From Lentisphaeria bacterium (GTDB taxonomy: Bacteria > Verrucomicrobiota > Lentisphaeria > Victivallales > GWF2-50-93), in the NCBI GenBank assembly GCA_020056205.1, contig JAGVIF010000200.1:1-7994 (forward strand): a DNA stretch of 7,994 bases, written 5' to 3'. This document shows positions 1 through 4,494 of this stretch, in pieces. The translations under genes were made by a program, and so were the position numbers. The notes beneath the pieces are model-generated. The model was not told where the DNA came from and searched no databases. It saw only the letters and a program-made list of their open reading frames with translations. Within the stretch, counting starts at the first letter, position 1; every line of letters begins with the position of its first letter.

Positions 1-126
1 CCGGAAAAAGAAAAATATATTGAAGTTCCGGAAAGCAGCAACGGCAAATGGATGTTGCCGCTTGAAGACCTTGAACTTGAAAAACACAGGAAAGACACCG
101 ATGAGAAAAAAATGCCTAAAGAGTAG
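1..126 (+). CDS. C-terminal end of an unidentified protein (partial)
   Basis: Frame 1 is open from the window edge to a TAG stop at 124-126, giving 41 residues. The tail is highly charged and rich in Glu and Lys, with the readable stretch NGKWMLPLEDLELEKHRK near its middle. I do not recognise a family. It has the look of a hydrophilic tail outside a folded domain. It lies upstream of the LptE-like gene on the same strand, 131 bases from that gene's first ATG, so it could belong to the same envelope-related transcription unit. A BamD/TPR-type outer-membrane assembly protein would be a plausible neighbour, but nothing in these 41 residues proves it. The coding call rests on the clean open frame and its natural end, followed at once by repeat-like non-coding DNA. 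Confidence 0.5.
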   Translation, partial: PEKEKYIEVPESSNGKWMLPLEDLELEKHRKDTDEKKMPKE

Positions 127-257
127 AGCCAATTGCAAAAGTCAAAGCCAACGCCGACCTGTCTGCGTGCCGCGCACAGGCAGATGAAGGAGATTGTGAA
201 ATTCAGGCGAGCCGCAAAACCGGTAAAAGGGGAAAAATAAACCACAGATGAACACAG
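127..257. other. Non-coding gap with hairpin and repeat start
   Basis: No gene is supported here. The stretch holds an imperfect GC-rich hairpin at 159-183, a purine-rich AAAGGGGAAA at 226-235 and the beginning of the CACAGATGAA repeat at 241. The AGGGG at 228-232 resembles a ribosome binding site but ends 25 bases before the first in-frame ATG of the next gene, too far for normal use. I see no convincing promoter. Confidence 0.5.
159..183. repeat. Imperfect GC-rich inverted repeat (hairpin)
   Basis: CTGTCT (159-164) can pair with AGGCAG (178-183), with one T-G wobble. GTGC (167-170) pairs with GCAC (174-177) around a CGC loop, leaving a two-base bulge at 165-166. No T-tract follows, so it is not a canonical terminator for the gene ending at 126. 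It looks more like one member of an intergenic palindrome family. Confidence 0.35.
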
Positions 258-317
258 ATGAATAAAATGACGGAAAACAAGAAAAATATCGGTGTCAATC
301 GGTGTTTATCGGTGGTC
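241..317. repeat. CACAGATGAA-type intergenic repeat element with inverted ends
   Basis: The left part is a perfect tandem of the 10-mer CACAGATGAA (243-252 and 253-262). The right part is three degenerate 10-mers, ATCGGTGTCA (288-297), ATCGGTGTTT (298-307) and ATCGGTGGTC (308-317). The reverse complement of the left end matches the right end at 18 of 24 positions, so the element has imperfect terminal inverted repeats around an A-rich centre. I recall this pattern as a recurring intergenic repeat in environmental bacterial genomes; that recollection cannot be checked here. It covers the possible start codons of the LptE-like gene. Confidence 0.7.
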
Positions 318-890
318 AGTTGCCGTGGAAATTGCCCTTGTGGCGATTTATCGGCATCGGGGCCGGAATCGCTATCGGTATTAAATCACGCGATTTTGTT
401 GGCGTTGTTATTGCCAATAATTCTGACTTCGTGCGGCTATCATCTGGGCCCGATAATGCATCCCCAGGTCAAAACTATAGCGATAGCCCCGGTGGAAAAC
501 GACTCCATCGAGCCGGAAGTTTCAGCGCATTTGAGGCAAAGCCTGGCGGAACAATTTGAGTTGGACGGCGCTCTGAAAGTAAAAAGCCTCTCCGAAGCTG
601 ATTGCGTACTTTACGCAAGGGTCACAAAAGTGGCAAATACAGGAACGTCCACAGATTCTTACGACGGAAACCAAACCTATACTCCCGCGGAGTTTTCTCT
701 TTCAATAACCGTGGAATATACGGTAATAATACCCGGACGCACGGAGCCGCTTATAGAATTAAGGGAGATTTCAGGATCCGCCAAATATCAAGTCCTGGCG
801 GACAGCAATATCGCCCGGAGAAGAGGGGTTCAACAGGCATGCAGAGATGCCGCAGAACAGGCGGTTGTTTACGTGGTTGAAGCATGGTAA
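258..890 (+). CDS. lptE: LptE-like LPS-assembly outer-membrane lipoprotein
   Basis: LptE is the outer-membrane lipoprotein that plugs the LptD barrel and helps place lipopolysaccharide on the cell surface. The evidence is a hydrophobic stretch (about residues 45-57) ending in a lipobox LTSC, with the lipid-accepting cysteine at residue 59 (codon 432-434). It is followed directly by GYHLGP, the classic LptE start of the mature protein. The mature part is 152 residues, usual for the family, with a PVENDSIEPEV segment (about 77-87), a beta-rich middle and an -EAW end. The oddity is the N-terminus: 58 residues precede the cysteine where about 20 are usual, and the first 41 or so are encoded by repeat DNA, are Cys-rich and show no signal-peptide logic. 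Only ATG 258, ATG 267 and GTG 312 are available as starts, and none has a good ribosome binding site. The family call is firm; the start is doubtful. Confidence 0.82.
   Translation: MNKMTENKKNIGVNRCLSVVSCRGNCPCGDLSASGPESLSVLNHAILLALLLPIILTSCGYHLGPIMHPQVKTIAIAPVENDSIEPEVSAHLRQSLAEQFELDGALKVKSLSEADCVLYARVTKVANTGTSTDSYDGNQTYTPAEFSLSITVEYTVIIPGRTEPLIELREISGSAKYQVLADSNIARRRGVQQACRDAAEQAVVYVVEAW
341..380. repeat. Hexamer-periodic ATCGGN repeat inside the lptE 5' end
   Basis: The stretch reads as loose six-base units (ATCGGC, ATCGGG, GCCGGA, ATCGCT, ATCGGT). The 10-mer ATCGCTATCG at 368-377 is the exact reverse complement of 990-999 in the gap after this gene, so both belong to one CGATAN-type family. 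Because six bases equal two codons, it is translated as an alternating Ser-x pattern, SASGPESLSV at residues 32-41 of the LptE-like frame. That is what repeat DNA read as protein looks like, not a signal peptide. Confidence 0.5.
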
Positions 891-919
891 GTAAATATTC
901 ACCGAAAGAGTTCAGTAAA
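890..919. repeat. TTCACCG-type intergenic repeat unit at the lptE stop
   Basis: AGTAAATATTCACCG (890-904) begins on the last base of the lptE stop codon. An identical 15-base copy lies at 5651-5665, overlapping the stop of the ppiC-like gene. GTTCAGTAAA (910-919) is the exact reverse complement of 1071-1080, so it forms one outer arm of the repeat cluster that fills this gap. Confidence 0.6.
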
Positions 920-947
920 GTATGTTTCCATCGTAATCAGCAGGGCG

Positions 948-996
948 GCTATCGTAATCGCAATCGTAATCGCAACGGCCAATCGATTACGATAGC
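948..996. repeat. 13-base perfect inverted repeat of CGATTACGATA type
   Basis: GCTATCGTAATCG (948-960) is the exact reverse complement of 984-996. Further units of ATCGTAATC lie at 930-938 and 963-971, and more CGATAG-type units run on to about 1009. The inner copy 963-972 can also pair with 984-993, so two alternative hairpins are possible. There is no T-tract. It belongs to the same periodic family as 341-380. Confidence 0.65.
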
Positions 997-1038
997 GATA
1001 GCGACTACGAACAATGCATAGTTCACTGAATATGCACT

Positions 1039-1080
1039 ATTCACCGAACCCTGCGAGCCGACTCGCAGGGTTTACTGAAC
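1039..1080. terminator. Strong hairpin, possible terminator after lptE
   Basis: CCCTGCGAG (1049-1057) pairs perfectly with CTCGCAGGG (1062-1070) around a CCGA loop. The stem extends imperfectly through the flanking repeat arms, with 15 of 19 positions pairing between 1039-1057 and 1062-1080. It is the most stable structure in the gap between lptE and ispF. Only TTT follows the core stem, so it would be a weak intrinsic terminator. It may instead be a palindromic repeat inserted between TTCAC-type arms. TATTCACCGAA at its left edge (1038-1048) repeats 896-906 exactly. Confidence 0.4.
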
Positions 1081-1100
1081 TTATAACATGGTAACGTCTT

Positions 1101-1136
1101 TGTAAACATTCACAACCCCTTCAGTGAATCTTTACA
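1101..1136. repeat. TGTAAACATTCAC inverted repeat upstream of ispF
   Basis: TGTAAACATTCAC (1101-1113) and GTGAATCTTTACA (1124-1136) are reverse complements at 12 of 13 positions, with a 10-base loop AACCCCTTCA. The arm is a variant of GTAAATATTCACCG at 891-904 and 5652-5665. It sits 50 bases before the ispF start, so it would lie in the 5' leader or near the promoter of ispF if one exists here. No T-tract directly follows the stem. Confidence 0.6.
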
Positions 1137-1172
1137 ATTCCTTAAGCTTTGCCCCTGATATTTTTTTTAATT

Positions 1173-1176
1173 GGAG
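1173..1176 (+). promoter_or_regulatory. Ribosome binding site for ispF
   Basis: GGAG lies nine bases before ATG 1186. It decides the start: the in-frame TTG at 1171-1173 overlaps this site and cannot be the real start. Confidence 0.7.
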
Positions 1177-1185
1177 ATATTTTTC

Positions 1186-1911
1186 ATGTTTAGAATAGGA
1201 CAAGGTTTTGATGTTCATCCTTTTGCGGAAGGAAGAAAACTTATTATGGGGGGGGTGCATATCCCCTTTGAGAAGGGTTTGAACGGGCACAGCGACGCTG
1301 ATGTCCTTGTTCACGCGATAATGGATTCTCTCATGGGCGCTCTCGCGTTAGGCGATATAGGCGGACGATTTCCGAGTAATGATCCGCTATACAGGGATGC
1401 CGACAGCCTCGACCTGCTTGCCGACCTTTATTCCGATAATGTTTTTTTGCATTGGAAAATAGTCAACATTGATTCTGTGATAATCGCGGAGGAGCCAAAA
1501 TTCGCGCCCTTCGTAACTCAAATGCGCGAAAATATCTCCAGAACTCTCGGCATATATACCGCCGATATTTCGATAAAAGCCACCACTACTGAAAAAATGG
1601 GTTTTTGCGGAAGGGGTGAAGGAATCGCCGCGATGGCGACAATTCTTTTAGCTAAAAAACAAGACAAAGGAGCTTATAAAAATGAGAAGAACTTTTCTCG
1701 CGTTCGATCTGGGGGCTTCCAGCGGCAGGGCGATGCTTGGAAAAATGACGGACGGAAAAATGGACATTACAGAAGTCCATCGTTTCCAGAACGGTCCGAT
1801 AAAAACGGACCAAAGCCTGCAATGGGACATCGACGCTCTTTTCGCGGAACTCAAAACGGGTCTTCGCAAGGTTTTGACAACGGAAGGAACTCCTTCAGGG
1901 ATCGGAATTGA
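1186..1911 (+). CDS. ispF: 2-C-methyl-D-erythritol 2,4-cyclodiphosphate synthase, C-terminus frame-disturbed
   Basis: IspF cyclises CDP-methylerythritol 2-phosphate to methylerythritol cyclodiphosphate in the cytosolic MEP isoprenoid pathway. The family hallmarks are present: GFDVH with metal ligands D9 and H11, GHSDADV at 34-40, H43 as the third metal ligand, GDIG at 56-59 and the KATTTEKMGF...GRGEGIA signature at 131-148. The family normally ends near residue 158, here at LLAKK (to 1659). Instead the frame stays open to 1911 and adds about 83 low-complexity Gly/Arg/Asn/Ser residues. From 1682 on that is simply rhaB read in another frame. A single extra A in the six-A run at 1654-1659 would bring the stop to TAA 1677-1679, just before the rhaB start. 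So the enzyme is convincing, but the last 80 or so residues are probably not biological. ATG 1186 is chosen over TTG 1171 because of the GGAG nine bases upstream. Confidence 0.85.
   Translation: MFRIGQGFDVHPFAEGRKLIMGGVHIPFEKGLNGHSDADVLVHAIMDSLMGALALGDIGGRFPSNDPLYRDADSLDLLADLYSDNVFLHWKIVNIDSVIIAEEPKFAPFVTQMRENISRTLGIYTADISIKATTTEKMGFCGRGEGIAAMATILLAKKQDKGAYKNEKNFSRVRSGGFQRQGDAWKNDGRKNGHYRSPSFPERSDKNGPKPAMGHRRSFRGTQNGSSQGFDNGRNSFRDRN
1651..1681 (+). other. ispF-rhaB junction: A-run and missing stop
   Basis: The bases GCTAAAAAAC (1651-1660) follow the last conserved IspF codons. In the ispF frame no stop follows, whereas the -1 frame stops at TAA 1677-1679, two bases before the rhaB ATG. With one A fewer, ispF would instead fuse in frame to rhaB. 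AAAGGAG at 1666-1672 supports an independent rhaB start. A homopolymer error or a recent one-base deletion is the simplest explanation. Confidence 0.55.
1668..1672 (+). promoter_or_regulatory. Ribosome binding site for rhaB
   Basis: AGGAG within AAAGGAG lies nine bases before ATG 1682. It supports this start and shows that rhaB is translated on its own rather than as an ispF fusion. Confidence 0.75.
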
Positions 1912-3154
1912 CACATGGGGCGTTGATTACGGAATTGTCGGAAGCAAAGGAAAATTCATAAGAAATCCGTATCACTACAGGGATTCAAGAACTGAAGGAA
2001 TTGCCGAAAAAGTCTACAGAATTGTTTCAGAGAAAGAACTTTATTCCAAAACGGGAATACAATTTTTGCCGTTTAATACAATCTTCCAACTTTTCGCCCA
2101 CAAAATTCAGCATCCGGAGGATTTGCGCGGAGGATTTATGCTGACAATGCCCGACGCGCTGTATTATCTCTTCATCGGAAAAGTTTCCTGCGAATACACG
2201 CATGCGAGTACAAGCGGACTTTTAAACGCGAACAAAAGAAACTGGGATTGGAATATAATCTCAAAACTTGGATTTGATAAGAAAATTTTCTCGGCGATTT
2301 CATTTCCGTGTTCATCGGCCGGACATTTGTCCAGCGAAAATCGCAAAGAATTGTCTTGCGGCGGCATAAACTTTTACCACGTCGGCAGTCATGACACGGC
2401 GTCTGCGGTGGCGGCGGCGCCGGCTGTTGAAGATTCGCCTTTTGCCTACATAAGCTGCGGAACATGGGCATTGCTTGGAACAGAACTTAAAAATCCCATT
2501 CTTTCGGAAGACGCAAGAAAATCAAATTATACCAACGAAGGCGGCGTTGATGGAAGAATAAGATTTCTCACAAATATCACAGGCCTTTGGCTGCTTCAGG
2601 AATGCAAAAGAAACTGGGATGCGGAAGGAAAAAAATATTCCTACGCGCAAATGACGGAGATGACGGAAATATCCGAACCGATGAAGTTCCTCGTAAATCC
2701 GGCCAACCCTAAATTTTTATCCCCGCGCAACATGTCGGAAACAATAAAACAATATTGCGCCGAAACCGGACAGGGACAAATACACGACGACGCATCAGTC
2801 GTAAGATGCGTGATAGATTCGCTGGCCCTTTGTTTCCGAATCAAAATTGAAGAGCTCGAAAAACTCTGTTCAACGCAATATCGCAAAGTTCATATAATCG
2901 GGGGAGGATGCCAAAATAAACCGCTCATGCAATGCGCCGCCGACTGTATGCAAAGAGATGTCTACGCCGGGCCTGTCGAGGCTACGGCAATAGGAAATAT
3001 TATGACGCAGGCAATAGCCCTGGGCGAAATACGGTCTCTTTCTCAGGGAAGAAAAATAGTAGCCGAATCATTCCCTCTTGATCTCTATAAACCCGCCGGC
3101 AGTCTGATCGCAAAGATGGAAAAAGCTCTGCCTCTTTTTAGGGCTCTGCCGTAA
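1682..3154 (+). CDS. rhaB: Rhamnulokinase (FGGY carbohydrate kinase)
   Basis: Rhamnulokinase phosphorylates L-rhamnulose with ATP to L-rhamnulose 1-phosphate in cytosolic rhamnose breakdown. The protein is 490 residues, full length for the family. The N-terminal FGGY domain has the phosphate loop FDLGASSGRAMLG (8-20), DTWGVDYG (77-84), HYRDSRT (98-104) and GIQFLPFNTIFQL (125-137). Then come MPDALYYL (156-163), SHDTASAVAA (236-245) with D238 as expected catalytic base, YISCGTW (256-262), NEGGVDGRIRFL (285-296) and GLWLLQE (301-307). The C-terminal domain has the nucleotide-binding IIGGGCQN (405-412) and AGPVEATAIGNI (429-440). These motifs separate it from glycerol kinase and xylulokinase. It follows ispF on the same strand, so the two may be cotranscribed. 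No rhamnose isomerase, aldolase or transporter gene is visible, so its place in a rhamnose operon is not shown. Related sugars such as fuculose remain possible substrates. Confidence 0.93.
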   Translation: MRRTFLAFDLGASSGRAMLGKMTDGKMDITEVHRFQNGPIKTDQSLQWDIDALFAELKTGLRKVLTTEGTPSGIGIDTWGVDYGIVGSKGKFIRNPYHYRDSRTEGIAEKVYRIVSEKELYSKTGIQFLPFNTIFQLFAHKIQHPEDLRGGFMLTMPDALYYLFIGKVSCEYTHASTSGLLNANKRNWDWNIISKLGFDKKIFSAISFPCSSAGHLSSENRKELSCGGINFYHVGSHDTASAVAAAPAVEDSPFAYISCGTWALLGTELKNPILSEDARKSNYTNEGGVDGRIRFLTNITGLWLLQECKRNWDAEGKKYSYAQMTEMTEISEPMKFLVNPANPKFLSPRNMSETIKQYCAETGQGQIHDDASVVRCVIDSLALCFRIKIEELEKLCSTQYRKVHIIGGGCQNKPLMQCAADCMQRDVYAGPVEATAIGNIMTQAIALGEIRSLSQGRKIVAESFPLDLYKPAGSLIAKMEKALPLFRALP

Positions 3155-3162
3155 AACTTAGG

Positions 3163-4284
3163 TCAATGGTGCGAGAATATTCTTTCCGGGGCGTGATATA
3201 TCGCGACTTTGAGTTCATTTGCCCTTTTTATCACTTCGGCGTCTTTTATTGAGCCCGGCGGAGATATTATCGCGTTTATTCCGGCTGTCGCGGCCACTTC
3301 CACACCGTCGGAGAAGGGAAAGAATCCATCGCTTGCCATGACAGCGCCGTCCAATGTTTCTTTTCCTGAATATTTCTGACGGTATTTGGCGATAGCCTGT
3401 TCTATTGCTCCGACTCTATCTTGCTCTCCCGTTCCGACTGAAAGCGTCTGTCCGTTTTTCATTATGACGATGCCATTTGAACGGACGCTGATATTTACAT
3501 ACCATGCGGCGAGAAGGTCTTCAATCTGCGATTCGGTTGCGGAAAAAAGCGATTTGACTTTGCCCAGAGCCTGACTTTCCGCCTCAGCCTGTTTCAAATC
3601 CGAAACACTGCGCAAGCCCGTGAGAAGGGGTTCGGCTATAACTATCGAACCATCGGCAAGAACTTTTATAGTCTGTTTTAATTCCGTGTTATCTCCTGCG
3701 TATGCCGGAAGCGCGGAAATATCTCCGCATTGAAGTATCCTGATGTGTTTGTTAAGTTTGTATTTTTCCCCGTCATTGAAAATATTTACCGCATCGGAAT
3801 CGTAATCAGGAGCTGCCACGCATTCAACAAAGCTTGACATTATCTCCGCTGCGGTCGCGGCGTCAACTTTTTTATTAAACGCGATGGCGCTGCCAAAGGC
3901 GGCGCGGCTGTCGCAGTCTCTCGCTTTTATATAGACATCTCTCAGGGCTTCCCCTTTCCTGCCCACGGCGGCTCCGCTCGGATTGACATGCTTCATGACC
4001 GCGCACGCCGGTTGTTTGAAAAATTTCACAATGTTCAGCGCGTATGAAATATCCTCAAGATTTGTCTGTGAAAGCCCGCTCTTTCCTGTTTTTAAAACTT
4101 TCATATCGCCTATTGGACAAGAGATTCCTTCCGGTTTATAAAAAGCGGCCGGTTGATGGGGATTAGTTCCGTAACGCAAATCCTCGACCTTTAGATAGAC
4201 ACGGCCGTTTACCACAAATTTTTCAGGATAATTTCCAAGATTCTTCGTCAAATAGCTTGCCCGTCCAACTTTCTCTTTCCCCAC
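3163..4284 (-). CDS. Single-domain AICAR transformylase (phosphoribosylaminoimidazolecarboxamide formyltransferase)
   Basis: The enzyme formylates AICAR with 10-formyltetrahydrofolate, the penultimate step of IMP synthesis. The 373 residues correspond only to the C-terminal half of bifunctional PurH; the N-terminal IMP cyclohydrolase (MGS-like) domain is absent, and nothing upstream encodes it. Visible motifs are LRYGTNPHQ (36-44), SGLSQTNLEDISYAL (69-83), the catalytic KHVNPSGAA with K98 and H99, AAFGSAIAFN (128-137), SNGIVI (269-274), SDGFFPFSDG (318-327) and PPGSIKD (342-348). This matches the stand-alone transformylase type known from several anaerobic bacteria. The start is taken as GTG at 4284-4282, eight bases after GGGAGG. 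TTG at 4290, two codons earlier, is too close to that site. The gene converges with rhaB and leaves only eight bases between the stops. IMP cyclohydrolase must be encoded elsewhere if the pathway is complete. Confidence 0.9.
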   Translation of the reverse strand: MGKEKVGRASYLTKNLGNYPEKFVVNGRVYLKVEDLRYGTNPHQPAAFYKPEGISCPIGDMKVLKTGKSGLSQTNLEDISYALNIVKFFKQPACAVMKHVNPSGAAVGRKGEALRDVYIKARDCDSRAAFGSAIAFNKKVDAATAAEIMSSFVECVAAPDYDSDAVNIFNDGEKYKLNKHIRILQCGDISALPAYAGDNTELKQTIKVLADGSIVIAEPLLTGLRSVSDLKQAEAESQALGKVKSLFSATESQIEDLLAAWYVNISVRSNGIVIMKNGQTLSVGTGEQDRVGAIEQAIAKYRQKYSGKETLDGAVMASDGFFPFSDGVEVAATAGINAIISPPGSIKDAEVIKRANELKVAIYHAPERIFSHH

Positions 4285-4292
4285 TGTCAAAT

Positions 4293-4298
4293 CCTCCC
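4293..4298 (-). promoter_or_regulatory. Ribosome binding site for the AICAR transformylase
   Basis: Minus-strand GGGAGG occupies 4298 to 4293. The gap to GTG 4284 is eight bases, the usual distance; the gap to TTG 4290 is only two. The site therefore argues for GTG as the start. Confidence 0.65.
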
Positions 4299-4338
4299 AA
4301 TATTGTTTTTTATTATTTCAAGAGATAAGAAACAAGGT

Positions 4339-4344
4339 ATTATA
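4339..4344 (-). promoter_or_regulatory. Possible -10 box of the transformylase gene
   Basis: Minus-strand TATAAT (4344 to 4339) matches the sigma-70 consensus exactly. It would start transcription near 4332, giving a leader of about 48 bases before GTG 4284. I see no good -35 box 16-18 bases upstream, so the call is tentative in this AT-rich gap. Confidence 0.3.
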
Positions 4345-4359
4345 AATCCTTCATTTTTC

Positions 4360-4380
4360 AAAAGGAGCGCCCTTTTTTTT
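4360..4380 (+). terminator. Terminator-like hairpin with T8 tract in the divergent gap
   Basis: AAAAGG (4360-4365) pairs with CCTTTT (4371-4376) around AGCGC, and the T run continues to 4380. On the plus strand this has intrinsic-terminator form. No plus-strand gene ends nearby, as rhaB ends about 1.2 kb upstream. It could stop read-through antisense to the transformylase gene, or insulate the ppiC promoter. The stem is short and mostly A-T, so it would be weak. Confidence 0.4.
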
Positions 4381-4422
4381 GTTAAAAATTGATATTTTGC
4401 GCAAAAATAATGGAACATTCAT

Positions 4423-4452
4423 TTGAATTATGCTGTCCTACGTCCATATATT
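4423..4452 (+). promoter_or_regulatory. Putative sigma-70 promoter of the ppiC-like gene
   Basis: TTGAAT (4423-4428) and TATATT (4447-4452) are separated by 18 bases. Transcription would start near 4459, about 36 bases before ATG 4495. Position and spacing are good; both boxes are imperfect and the gap is AT-rich. Confidence 0.4.
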
Positions 4453-4484
4453 AACGCCCTAATTTTTAAAAAGACCACATCAAA

Positions 4485-4488
4485 GGAG
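4485..4488 (+). promoter_or_regulatory. Ribosome binding site for the ppiC-like gene
   Basis: GGAG within AAAGGAG lies six bases before ATG 4495. It marks this ATG as the start rather than the in-frame TTG 72 bases upstream, which falls in the probable -35 box. Confidence 0.8.
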
Positions 4489-4494
4489 AAAAAT

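Noticed and set aside
302..559. Plus-strand open frame of 85 codons overlapping the LptE-like gene
   Set aside because: It is out of frame with the lipobox/LptE sequence, covers repeat DNA and has no recognisable domain.
1039..1080. tRNA or other structured RNA gene
   Set aside because: Only simple hairpins are seen; no cloverleaf, T-loop GTTCRA-type context or CCA end fits.
890..1136. CRISPR array
   Set aside because: There are no regularly spaced identical repeats with unique spacers; the elements are inverted and mixed in family.
1132..1161. Possible promoter TTACAA/TGATAT upstream of ispF
   Set aside because: The -35 box matches the consensus at only three of six positions and the spacing is loose, so I cannot support it.
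1171..1185. TTG start giving ispF five extra residues
   Set aside because: The TTG overlaps the GGAG ribosome binding site, while ATG 1186 gives the normal IspF start and correct spacing.
1654..1660. AAAAAAC as a programmed -1 frameshift site
   Set aside because: The zero frame reads AAA AAA C rather than A AAA AAC, so the register is wrong for the classic slippery heptamer, and I see no convincing downstream structure. A one-base error or deletion is simpler.
1648..1914. Antisense frame across the ispF-rhaB junction
   Set aside because: It is a shadow of rhaB with no motifs, start signal or family resemblance.
4288..4290. TTG as the start of the AICAR transformylase
   Set aside because: It lies two bases from the GGGAGG site, too close for initiation; GTG 4284 is better placed.
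4423..4494. Upstream extension of the ppiC-like gene from TTG 4423
   Set aside because: It would put 24 residues before the signal/anchor segment and lacks a ribosome binding site, while ATG 4495 has GGAG six bases upstream.
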